Below are positions 8,184-17,392 of a DNA stretch of 64,000 bases, in pieces. The notes beneath the pieces were generated by a model, which made no database searches, was not told the origin of the DNA, and saw only the letters and a list, made by a program, of their open reading frames with translations. Position 1 is the first letter of the stretch, and each line of letters begins with the position of its first letter. This stretch comes from Phytopythium helicoides. Its lineage: Eukaryota > Oomycota > Peronosporomycetes > Pythiales > Pythiaceae. The translations under genes were made by a program, and so were the position numbers. The stretch spans positions 56,709 through 120,708 of the forward strand of contig JANFNE010000048.1 in assembly GCA_024867545.1 (NCBI GenBank), given 5' to 3'.

Positions 8184-10526
8184 TTATGTGACGGCAATCT
8201 TGTGAGCAAAGCTCGAAGCAGCGATCGCTAGCGCCAAGATGGGGGACAGTGGTGCCGCATAGTCGAGTGAAAATCTCGTCTTAGACACTTTGCCAAAGCG
8301 TAGGTAGACCCTGTCTTCAGTGAATTCGTGCTCCATCTGCTCGTTGCCTTGCTCAGCGACCAAAAGAAAGTTCTTTTTGGACGCCATTTTTACACGTCCG
8401 TGAAAGTTGAGTGTCCATGCCCCAAGAGCCTCGCTCCACGACGGCTTCTTCGTCTCGAAGACGAGCAAATCGCACTGGTAGTCGTCCGCCTCGAGCGCTC
8501 CGTACGGAGTTGATGAATCTGGACCATGGCTGCGACCTGTAAGTCTTGCCTGCTTTACCCGCATCACTCTGGCACGTCCAGCGTGATCGTCTTCATCAAG
8601 CCATGCAGACTCAAAGCTCTCGGTGACTGCAGAGATTTCTGCTGCCGCAAGCTCCAGATTTACATCCAGATCGTTCACCGAGAGGGAGCGCAGTCGCTCA
8701 ACCAACGACAGGCTACGTGATTGTTTGAGGCGTTTGTACCGGTCCGATATGTTCCCATTGCGGTCCATCATTGTGCTATGCGTGTTGAATCTGGCGTTGT
8801 CATTACCCATACCGGAGCCGACCGAAAGTGGTTGTGTTTGTGATTGCGTTTTCTCACCTGCATGATCAACTGAGGCGCCACTTGATTCGGCTTCCTGGTC
8901 TTCCTCCTCCTCGTCCCCACATTCGTTAGCCTCGTCCTCAACCTCGTCGTCCTCTTCGTTTGTGGCTTTTCTCGGGCGTGGGAAAACGCATTTGAGAAAG
9001 TTAGGGACACGACCCAGGACATTGGAGCTGTACTCAATGAACCCAATCTCGTTGCGACGCTTCTGCTGGTGATCTAGCAAGGTAAACTCAGTTCCGATAA
9101 AGTTCGGCATCATTTGCCCCAAGTACACAGCCGAATCCTCACTTTGAGGCAAATCTCTGAAGTCTCTTAGGTGCGAGTCTTGCAGCGTATGAAATAAAAA
9201 TACTCCAGTTGCTTCGTTCACGCACGAGCACGCTAGCAGGAACTCTCCTGTATCTTCGCGATGGAAGTTAAATGCTGTCACCGTTGGTCCGCGCAGACGC
9301 TCAATGCACCCATAAACGAGTCTGTCGTTTCGACGTCGCTGCTGATTTGAGGATTCCTGGCTCTCACCTGCCGTTGGTTTCGGTGTTTTTACGGGTGGCG
9401 GGGGCTGGTAGAAGCGTTCTTTGTTCTGATGGATGAACTTTTTGGCTTGCACGATATCTACGTCGTTGCTGTATACGCTTAGGTCTCCTGCTGTTTCGAG
9501 TGATTTGAAGTGCAAAATATGGCGCGCATGACTAACACTTCGAAGCTTTGCGAGCGTGTCTGTGAAGCTCATCTCAAGACAGGACTGCCCGTTAATGGCA
9601 GTCAGCACGTCGCCTACTCGAATGATCCCGCACAATTTAGCTGGCCCGTCGTCTTTGCCGTCATTGACCTTCTTGAATCCCTTGACAACAGCCTGTCGGC
9701 CGTACCAGTCAGTTTCAAGCTCAAGTCCAATCGGACCGCGCTCGAACGTGACATCATACGAATCGTAGCTACGGGGTGGAGCATCTGGTTGGGAGGACGA
9801 CGACGATCCAAAAGAGAAGAGGCCTCCAAAAGACGAGCTTCGGTTTGAAGAAGTAACGCCTCGAAGAGAAGCTGCAATTCTCTCGACGAGCAAGTCGGTG
9901 AACGATCCAGTTGAGCGCTGCGCTGGCAAGTTCGGCATACTATTTCGCGCCAAGTATGGTGGGCGAGAATACGTTGGCGGCGGTGGTTGTTGGCCAGTGT
10001 TGGCGCCAAGTGGAATATATCCTGCCGCCATCCGCTCTTCTTGGTCGGATGTCGGCATCGCGGCTAGCGAGTGCCTCGCGTGCCTGCCTCGCTCTCGCTC
10101 GCTCGACGACTTCTTTTCAGGTGTGGGGTCTCTCTCCTCAAGACCCTCTATTTGGCGAGCAGGGTGGGGTGAGAACGTGACAAACTCGCCCCACTCGTCA
10201 TCCTTAGGGTCTTCTACCAGCGCAGGGCTCGATTTTGCGAATGTTTTTGCGGGCATTGATCCCGCCGACCCTGCTGGAACGAAGTTGTTGTCGTACCACG
10301 GGTCGGCAGCGCGCGCAAGGTTCGCGGGTGATAGCGGGTCAAAGTCGCTCGTACTCAAGGCTGCAGATCGCGTCGCACCCTCGCTCTTGAGTACTACGCC
10401 GCGGTTCATTGGAGCAGACCCCAAACCTCTGTCCTTGGTCGATGCACCCGAGGTCTTGATCCATCGCTCAGCCTCGCCCTGCTGCTGGAGCATTCCGGCG
10501 TACGCGTCCTTGGTGAAGAGCGACAT
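8184..10526 (-). CDS. PDZ-Tubby domain protein
   Basis: Start is the ATG at 10526 (MSLFTKDAYAG); the frame is open 63 nt further but only with TTG. The product has 780 residues. Residues 1-250 are disordered and rich in Ser, Pro and Gln. A PDZ domain follows at about 257-344 (TFERGPIGLELE, then IIRVGDVLTAINGQS). The C-terminal half is a Tubby domain, seen in LGQMMPNFIGTEFTLLD, IEYSSNVLG, PSWSEALGAWTLNFHGRVK and the final hydrophobic helix ALAIAASSFAHK. Tubby domains bind phosphoinositides and, in animals, carry cargo into cilia; PDZ domains bind C-terminal peptides. The Tubby domain is split by about 165 extra residues (about 520-684) with an acidic Glu/Asp stretch and Ser/Arg-rich segments. 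I infer a membrane-lipid-linked adaptor. A TATA-like element lies about 80 nt upstream of the start. Confidence 0.88.
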   Translation of the reverse strand: MSLFTKDAYAGMLQQQGEAERWIKTSGASTKDRGLGSAPMNRGVVLKSEGATRSAALSTSDFDPLSPANLARAADPWYDNNFVPAGSAGSMPAKTFAKSSPALVEDPKDDEWGEFVTFSPHPARQIEGLEERDPTPEKKSSSERERGRHARHSLAAMPTSDQEERMAAGYIPLGANTGQQPPPPTYSRPPYLARNSMPNLPAQRSTGSFTDLLVERIAASLRGVTSSNRSSSFGGLFSFGSSSSSQPDAPPRSYDSYDVTFERGPIGLELETDWYGRQAVVKGFKKVNDGKDDGPAKLCGIIRVGDVLTAINGQSCLEMSFTDTLAKLRSVSHARHILHFKSLETAGDLSVYSNDVDIVQAKKFIHQNKERFYQPPPPVKTPKPTAGESQESSNQQRRRNDRLVYGCIERLRGPTVTAFNFHREDTGEFLLACSCVNEATGVFLFHTLQDSHLRDFRDLPQSEDSAVYLGQMMPNFIGTEFTLLDHQQKRRNEIGFIEYSSNVLGRVPNFLKCVFPRPRKATNEEDDEVEDEANECGDEEEEDQEAESSGASVDHAGEKTQSQTQPLSVGSGMGNDNARFNTHSTMMDRNGNISDRYKRLKQSRSLSLVERLRSLSVNDLDVNLELAAAEISAVTESFESAWLDEDDHAGRARVMRVKQARLTGRSHGPDSSTPYGALEADDYQCDLLVFETKKPSWSEALGAWTLNFHGRVKMASKKNFLLVAEQGNEQMEHEFTEDRVYLRFGKVSKTRFSLDYAAPLSPILALAIAASSFAHKIAVT

Positions 10527-10607
10527 GGCGTCGCGCTGCTCTCGAAGTGGTTGGTTTCGAGCCCGAGCAGCCGTCACGGGCAGTTCCAACGCGCTCCACT
10601 CGATCCC

Positions 10608-10615
10608 TATTTATA
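10608..10615 (-). promoter_or_regulatory. TATA box (TATAAATA)
   Basis: On the minus strand TATAAATA lies about 82 nt upstream of the PDZ-Tubby ATG, a normal distance for a core promoter with a short 5' UTR. Confidence 0.45.
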
Positions 10616-11024
10616 CCCGTAGGATTGCTCCGGCACGACTCGCTTCAACTTGCCTTTTCAAGAGTGATGGTCGCCTCGATCCACGCCCCCTTTGATGGCG
10701 CTGCCTGCTCGATGACGCCTGCGCATCCCGCCGAAGATGCAGGAACTCGCGCCTGCTCGACAGCTTTGCTGACGCAACTGACTGCGGAGATGATACATTC
10801 GGTGCGACTTTCAACCATTGGCCGGTTCGAGGTGTCGACCGATCCGAGGTGAGATCGACCAAACCACCGACTCAAAGCAGCGGGCACCCTCATCGATCCC
10901 CATTGACCACAAACCGAATCCGCTGCCTCTCGACCGCCGCCACGTCCAAAAAGCCTGGAGAAATCCACCAAAGTCGCTCGCTTCCCGCCATGGCACGCGT
11001 CCCGCAAACCTTCCATCACAGGCA

Positions 11025-11034
11025 GCCAATCAGA
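11025..11034 (+). promoter_or_regulatory. CCAAT box upstream of PDR1
   Basis: GCCAATCAGA matches the classical NF-Y CCAAT consensus and sits 145-155 nt before the PDR1 start. Function is inferred from the match only. Confidence 0.3.
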
Positions 11035-11178
11035 ACCCCGCCTGTCCCGTCTATATCGTGATTATCGACGCACAGGCGGCATCATCAACATACCACAATG
11101 TCCACCGCGACCGTCCGCCAGTCGCCAATTTGAGCCACCGACCGCACGTGCTCGTCTGCTGACTAGCAAAAGCTCACG

Positions 11179-14100
11179 ATGGACGCGTCGCCGCTCGGCT
11201 TCGAGTCGGGCAAGGAGCTCATGGCGCAGGGACCCGCGGCGCTGCACGATGCATTGGCCCAGCGGCTGGAGAAGGCGCTAGGTCGAGCACTGCCACAGAT
11301 GGAGCTGCGCTTCGTCAACCTGTCATTGTCAGCGGACCTGACGGTCGTGGACGACAAGGACGACGGAGACCTGCCCACGCTCTGGAACTCGGTGCGCAAA
11401 GCGTTCGCCGGGATTGGGAGGAAGCGCCAGGTGGTGCACAAGGACATTCTCAAGAGCGTGACGGGCAGCTTCAAGCCGGGGACCATGACCCTCGTGCTCG
11501 GCCAACCGGGGTCGGGAAAGTCGTCGCTCATGAAGGTGCTCGCGGGGCGGTTCCCGATGGACAAGAACATTTCGATCGAGGGAGAGATGACGTACAACGG
11601 CAAGCTGCAGAGCGAACTCAAGCACAACCTGCCGCAGTTCGTGGCGTACGTGACGCAGCGTGACAAGCACTTTGCTACGTTGACGGTGAAGGAGACGCTC
11701 GAGTTCGCCCACGAGTTCTGCGGAGGAGAGCTGATGAGGAGAGGAGAAGAACTTCTCAGCAACGGAACGCCCGAGGAGAACGCAGAGGCACTCGCCATGG
11801 CGCGAGCCATCTTCAACCACTACCCGGAGATCATCATCGAGCAGCTCGGACTGCGAGACTGCCAGAACACCATCGTCGGCGATGCACTCATGCGCGGCAT
11901 TTCTGGTGGAGAACGCAAGCGTGTTACGACGGGTGAGATGGAGTTCGGCATGAAGTACGTCACGCTCATGGACGAGATCAGTACGGGTCTCGACTCGGCT
12001 GCCACCTTCGACATCATGAGCACACAGCGAAGCGTGGCCAAGAAACTCAAGAAGACGGTGGTGATTGCGCTGCTCCAGCCTGCACCTGAGGTGGTGGCGC
12101 TGTTTGATGATGTAATGATCCTCAACGAGGGCGAGGTGATGTACCACGGTCCCATTAGTGAGGTCGAGGCTTACTTTGAGTCATTGGGCTTCAAGCGCCC
12201 TTCTGGCCGCGACCTCGCTGACTACCTGATGGACTTGGGCACGAACCAGCAGTACCAGTACCAGGTCGAGCAGCCAGACCGCCCAGGGTACGTGCACCCC
12301 CGTCAACCGAACGAGTATGCTGAGTTCTTCCGACGATCGCATATCTATGAGCGCAACCTGGCCGAACTCGAGCAGCCCCAGAACCCAATCCTTGTGGAAA
12401 GTGCTGAGCACCATATTGAGCCTATGCCTGTGTTCCACCAGAACTTCTGGGATAACACGCGCACGCTTATGCGTCGCCAGCTCATGATCACTTTCCGGAA
12501 CAAACCGTATCTGTTTGGTCGCGGTCTCATGATCACTGTCATGGGTTTGCTGTACGCAACGACGTTCTTCCAGTTCGACCCGACAGAGATCCAAGTTGTG
12601 ATGGGTATCATCTTCGCTGGAACCCTCTTCCTTTCACTGGGTCAAGCCTCGCAGCTGCCGACATTCATCGCCATGCGCGATATCTTCTACAAGCAGCGTG
12701 GCGCCAACTTTTTTCGCACGTCGTCGTATGTGTTGGCCAACTCGATCAGTCAATTGCCGATTTGCGTCGGAGAGACTGTCATCTTTGGTACGCTTGTCTA
12801 TTGGATGTGTGGTTTCGTTTCACATGCAGCCGAGTTCTTCCTCTTCTTGCTGGTTCTATTTCTCACCAACGTTGGACTCGGGTCATTCTTCTTCTTCCTA
12901 ACGTCGGCTGCACCGGATATCAATATCGCAACTCCGATCTCGATGGCCTCGACATTGATCTTCATCATCTTTGCGGGATTCATCATTACGGAGAGTCAAA
13001 TCCCGAACTACTTCATCTGGATCTACTGGATAACGCCAGTGTCGTGGACACTTCGAGCGCTGGCGATTATCGAGTATCGCTCGGCAGACTTCGACGTGTG
13101 CGAATACGGTGGGATCGATTACTGCAACCAATTTGGCCTCAAGATGGGCGAGTACTACTTGGGATTGTTCGACATCAAGTCGGAGAAGGAGTGGGTTTAC
13201 TACTCGATTATCTTCATGGTGGCATTCTACTTTGCCTGCGTCACTCTCGGATACTTTTCTCTCGAGTACAAGCGTTATGAAACCCCTGAGAACGTTACTC
13301 TAACAAAGAAGTCACTCGACCAAAAGGACGACAGCCAGACTTACAAGCTTGCGACCACACCTCGATCTGGGGCGACTCCTACAGGAAAAGTTGATGCCAT
13401 CCTGGAGGTGAAACCTGAGCCTGAACATTTCACTCCTGTGACCGTCGCATTCGAGGATCTCCGCTACTACGTGCCTGACCCTGCCAACTCCAAGGAAGAG
13501 CTCTGTCTGCTCAAGGGAATTACCGGCTTTGCTCGTCCAGGATCCATCACTGCTCTCATGGGTGCGTCCGGTGCCGGCAAGACGACCCTCATGGATGTGA
13601 TCGCGAACCGCAAGACTGGCGGCAAGATCACGGGTAAAATCCTGCTGAACGGCTACGAGGCGAACGAGCTGGCCATTCGACGATGCACGGGTTACTGCGA
13701 GCAGATGGACATCCACTCGGAGGCGTCAACGATCCGCGAGGCTCTGACGTTCAGCGCATTCCTGCGGCAGGACAGTAGCATCCCGGACAGCAGCAAGTAC
13801 GACACGGTGGAGGAAGTGCTGGCACTACTGGACATGGGCGAGATCGCTGACAAGATCATCCGCGGTAGCTCGACGGAGCAGATGAAGCGTCTGACAATCG
13901 GCGTGGAGCTTGCTGCGCAGCCTAGCGTGCTGTTCCTGGACGAGCCGACGAGTGGTCTGGACGCGCGATCGGCTAAGATGATCATGGATGGTGTGCGCAA
14001 GGTGGCGGACACGGGTCGCACGGTGGTGTGCACGATTCATCAGCCGTCGTCAGAGGTGTTTTTCCTGTTTGATAGTTTGCTGCTGCTGAAGCGCGGTGGC

Positions 14101-15318
14101 GAGACGGTGTTCTTCGGTGAGCTGGGACACAAGTGCCAGAACTTGGTGGACTACTTCGAGGCGATCCCGGGTGTGTCCAAGTGCCCTCCCAAGTACAATC
14201 CTGCGACGTGGATGCTGGAGGTGATTGGTGCTGGCGTGGCTGCTGCGGCGAATGATGCTGCTGTGGCTGCTGGGTCGTCAGCATCTACGGACTTTGTGGC
14301 CAAGTTCAATGACAGTCCTCAGCGCCAGGCTTTGAACGAGGCGATGAGTGTTCCTGGCATTGGTATTCCGTCGCCCGATCTTCCGGAAATGGTGTTTGCC
14401 ACGAAGCGCGCGGCGAGTTCTGCGACGCAGGCGCGGTTCCTGATCAAGCGCTTCATGGATATGTACTGGCGGTCGCCGACGTACAACCTGACGCGTCTTG
14501 GTATGGCTGTGTTCCTGGCGCTGCTGTTTGGCGTGACGTTCACGGCAGCCGACTACGCTTCATACCAGGGCTTGAACTCTGGCATGGGTATGATCTTCAT
14601 GGCCACGCTGTTCGTAGGCATGATCTCGTTCCAGTGTGTGCTGAGTGTGTCGTCGGAGGACCGTGCAGCATTCTACCGCGAGCGTGCATCCCAGTCGTAC
14701 AACGCATTCTGGTACTTCATCGGATCGACGGTGGTGGAGATCCCGTACGTGTTCGGCAGCGGTCTGGTGTTCACTGCCATCTTCTTCCCGCTTGTGCAGT
14801 TCACGGGCTTCGACGTGTTCCTCCTGTACTGGATCAACTTGTCGTTCCTGATCCTGATGCTGACGTACATGGGCCAGATGTTCGTGTACGGTCTGCCGAG
14901 CGAGGAGGTAGCAGCCATCATTGGTGTGCTGGTGAACTCGATCTTCTTCTTGTTCATGGGTTTCAGTCCGCCGGCCGACCTGATCCCGGAGGGATACAAG
15001 TGGCTGTATACGATCACGCCGCAGCGGTTCTCACTGTCGATCCTCGGTGCTCTGGTGTTCGCGGACTGCTCGACGGAGCCAGTGTACGACGAGGCGACGT
15101 CGACGTGGTCGAATGTGGGTCCAGAGCTGGGCTGCCAGCCGCTGAAGAACTCTCCCGTGACGGTGGGTGCTGTGACAGTGAAGCAATTCACCGAGTCGAT
15201 CTTTGGCATGAAGCACGACGAGATCTGGCCCAACTTCTTCGTGGTACTGGCGTACATTGTGGGTTTCCGCCTGCTGGCGTTGGTGTTCCTTCGCTTCGTG
15301 AACAGCCAGAAGAGATAG
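11179..15318 (+). CDS. Full-size PDR-type (ABCG) ABC transporter, copy 1
   Basis: An intronless ORF of 1,379 aa has the reverse NBD-TMD-NBD-TMD order of pleiotropic drug resistance transporters. NBD1 has Walker A GQPGSGKS at residues 108-115, the signature ISGGERKR from 241 and Walker B TLMDEIS from 262. TMD1 spans about 430-690. NBD2 has Walker A GASGAGKT at 795-802, a degenerate signature QMKRLTIGVEL and Walker B VLFLDEPTSGLD near 917. The last six transmembrane helices follow. The asymmetric signatures are normal for PDR proteins. The family exports hydrophobic toxins and drugs across the plasma membrane using ATP. From codon 750 to 104 bp past the stop, the gene is nearly identical to the inverted copy at 19952-24187, while the N-terminal half is clearly more diverged. 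Substrates are unknown. Confidence 0.95.
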   Translation: MDASPLGFESGKELMAQGPAALHDALAQRLEKALGRALPQMELRFVNLSLSADLTVVDDKDDGDLPTLWNSVRKAFAGIGRKRQVVHKDILKSVTGSFKPGTMTLVLGQPGSGKSSLMKVLAGRFPMDKNISIEGEMTYNGKLQSELKHNLPQFVAYVTQRDKHFATLTVKETLEFAHEFCGGELMRRGEELLSNGTPEENAEALAMARAIFNHYPEIIIEQLGLRDCQNTIVGDALMRGISGGERKRVTTGEMEFGMKYVTLMDEISTGLDSAATFDIMSTQRSVAKKLKKTVVIALLQPAPEVVALFDDVMILNEGEVMYHGPISEVEAYFESLGFKRPSGRDLADYLMDLGTNQQYQYQVEQPDRPGYVHPRQPNEYAEFFRRSHIYERNLAELEQPQNPILVESAEHHIEPMPVFHQNFWDNTRTLMRRQLMITFRNKPYLFGRGLMITVMGLLYATTFFQFDPTEIQVVMGIIFAGTLFLSLGQASQLPTFIAMRDIFYKQRGANFFRTSSYVLANSISQLPICVGETVIFGTLVYWMCGFVSHAAEFFLFLLVLFLTNVGLGSFFFFLTSAAPDINIATPISMASTLIFIIFAGFIITESQIPNYFIWIYWITPVSWTLRALAIIEYRSADFDVCEYGGIDYCNQFGLKMGEYYLGLFDIKSEKEWVYYSIIFMVAFYFACVTLGYFSLEYKRYETPENVTLTKKSLDQKDDSQTYKLATTPRSGATPTGKVDAILEVKPEPEHFTPVTVAFEDLRYYVPDPANSKEELCLLKGITGFARPGSITALMGASGAGKTTLMDVIANRKTGGKITGKILLNGYEANELAIRRCTGYCEQMDIHSEASTIREALTFSAFLRQDSSIPDSSKYDTVEEVLALLDMGEIADKIIRGSSTEQMKRLTIGVELAAQPSVLFLDEPTSGLDARSAKMIMDGVRKVADTGRTVVCTIHQPSSEVFFLFDSLLLLKRGGETVFFGELGHKCQNLVDYFEAIPGVSKCPPKYNPATWMLEVIGAGVAAAANDAAVAAGSSASTDFVAKFNDSPQRQALNEAMSVPGIGIPSPDLPEMVFATKRAASSATQARFLIKRFMDMYWRSPTYNLTRLGMAVFLALLFGVTFTAADYASYQGLNSGMGMIFMATLFVGMISFQCVLSVSSEDRAAFYRERASQSYNAFWYFIGSTVVEIPYVFGSGLVFTAIFFPLVQFTGFDVFLLYWINLSFLILMLTYMGQMFVYGLPSEEVAAIIGVLVNSIFFLFMGFSPPADLIPEGYKWLYTITPQRFSLSILGALVFADCSTEPVYDEATSTWSNVGPELGCQPLKNSPVTVGAVTVKQFTESIFGMKHDEIWPNFFVVLAYIVGFRLLALVFLRFVNSQKR

Positions 15319-15422
15319 AGGAGGAGATTGCGACCGTGGATGTGTGCGCGAGAGTGTGTTGCTCATGAGTGAGCGATGGGAGTGGAGGCATGCATCTCTA
15401 GAAAATGTGAATATATCGATTG
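13426..15422 (+). repeat. Inverted repeat arm L (3' half of PDR1)
   Basis: The sequence from the codons for HFTPVT to ATATCGATTG beyond the stop pairs with the reverse complement of 19848-21844, both 1,997 bp. The two proteins differ at only four residues here (two V/I changes and SE/AA). Differences visible in the DNA gather near 14560-14670. Both boundaries are sharp. Confidence 0.93.
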
Positions 15423-16869
15423 AGATTGAGATTGAATTACTTGTTGCTGTCAATGAGCTGCCGTATTATTTTCACACCGATGTGTCAGTATCGTATGAAG
15501 TGTGTCTGCGTTCTGAAATGGCCGATGTTTGCATGAAGTGCACGATGGCTTGTTGGTGTACTTGGTGGATTGCGAACCAAACAGTATGCAGGCAAGGTGT
15601 GTCGTCAATGACTTTGACAGGGAAAGTTCTGCAGCGCGCAGCTGCAGTGCTCCATAGCCTCCCACAGCATGATGTCCGTCGAGTTGATACCTAACTTGGG
15701 CGACTAGTAGATGACGCACTAAAGGGGAAGCCAGTAGGAGGTGTCATTTGGATAGATTCAATGTTAGTCTCTATTGCTAGCTCTTTGCACTTGTGAAGGC
15801 AATCAGGGCGTTAGAATCACAACCCGGGATATAAACTGAACATTGTAAAAGGAAACTCTCCGTTACTGTGACTGTCATGCACGGTGTACCCTGCCTATAT
15901 CGCAATGTTTTTGTAAGGTCTTAGCAGAGCGGCGACGTGCCGTGTAGATATATATAGCTGTACGCAAACTTGTTCGAACGCCAAGTCGGGCAACGCAGGC
16001 ACAATTGTATGCTCCAAGCTCAGTATAAAAAAAAGACAAATCAGATCGTACAGAAGCTCGGAGAAAAGTTAGAGGGTTCAATGCTAGTTGCACCACGAAG
16101 TATACATATCCTTGGAAAATGAGCCTAGACGATATGTAGGACCGGAGATTTCAGACACAAAGCAAATGAACCAAATACTGTATACCCGATGTCATCATCG
16201 TCATTATCGTCAACTTTCTGCGCCAATTGTGGCAAGAACTTGTGTTTTTATCTCGAGAACCCGACAAATGATTGACTGGTGGAGTATAATATTGGACTTC
16301 TTGCTTGAAGGAAACTACAGGTTGATGAATCGATTATTACTTGTATGGCACTTTGAGAGGACTGGTCTATGCTTTCTGAGCGTTGTTTGGCTGGATCATT
16401 TTGTAACACCCGCAGATTAAAGCAAATACCGGTCGGCTCTCTCGGATGATATTTTGACATTCCTTCCCTCTGTAAAGCATTTCAGAGGAGAAATCTTTAC
16501 TTACTTGGCAAAACAGAGCTCAATACTAGACACAAAAGTTATAATACCATCTAAAAGAGTCTGGCAAAGATTAGAGAAACTTGCTGCAAGAAAGGAAACT
16601 CGTCGGGAGATTTTTTGTTCTGACATCGGCTCAGCCTTGGGTAGGAGATTGTCACAGAGATACAGTTTGTCATAGTAAGCTCGTAGTTTGGCCCATCTCG
16701 CAGGATGGAGGGCTCCCGGGTTTCGTACTGTGTGCTGCAGTGCAGCTCGTGTGACTGTACCGCGTCGAGTGGGATGCAGCGGCTCGCGCTGCGAAGGAGG
16801 AGACCGACGTGGATCCCACCTTGAACCACCATTCTGTCTGCACCGCTTTTGCCGCGCAAGGTCGTTGCA

Positions 16870-16903
<34 letters not shown>

Positions 16904-17392
16904 CATTTACGATCTGTTGGAGTTGGATTGCGCGTGGAAAACGCATGACGCAGTATCATCTGTGGGTCAGATTGTGCATTGCGCGTTGTCGGCTTGACGG
17001 TAGAGTGGTTCCACTGCCGCTTGCGTTGAACTTTTCAAGCACTCTTGCTAAGAGTGAATGACGTTGCTCATCGTCGAATACCGACCGACATTCCAATGCC
17101 CCACACGCATTCTCGTCTGGTTACCTGTCAACATTTTGGTTACCTGTCAGCGCGCGATCATCAGTTAGCTCGCCATGTCAGCCCGCAACCGACCTGGCTG
17201 AGCGATACAGATACGCACTTTGCCATTTGCCATCTCCTCGAAACAACTGCCACGGCTTCACTTCAAGTTCTGCCTCCACTTATGGACGCGCTTGACCGAG
17301 AGGCCTCGCATCCAGTACCCATGGACGCCTTTGTGTACGAAGTCCTGGATGAAGGCGATCGGATTGCATGAGAGGTGGGCCATGGGATCACT
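15319..17392. other. Long intergenic region between PDR1 and MATE
   Basis: Two kilobases without a convincing gene. It starts with 104 bp of the inverted repeat arm (PDR1 3' UTR). A segment near 15541-15600 weakly matches the reverse complement of 19133-19190. A T31 tract lies at 16873-16903. The last few hundred bases should be the MATE promoter. Base composition is more AT-rich than in the genes. Confidence 0.6.
16873..16903. repeat. Homopolymer T31
   Basis: Thirty-one consecutive T on the plus strand (A31 on the minus strand). It could be the poly(A) tail of an old retroposed insertion on the minus strand or simple slippage. I see no target-site duplication. Confidence 0.8.

Larger units (their letters stand above)
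10527..11178. other. Divergent promoter region between PDZ-Tubby and PDR1
   Basis: A 652-bp region separates two divergent start codons. It holds a TATA-like element facing the Tubby gene (10608-10615) and a CCAAT box (GCCAATCAGA, 11025-11034) about 150 nt upstream of the PDR start. I find no additional gene. Confidence 0.5.

Noticed and set aside
14634..15368. 244-residue alternative frame over the end of PDR1, repeated at 19902-20636 for PDR2
   Set aside because: It is conserved only because the inverted repeat is. It has no start context or domain, and overlaps coding sequence of a clear ABC transporter.
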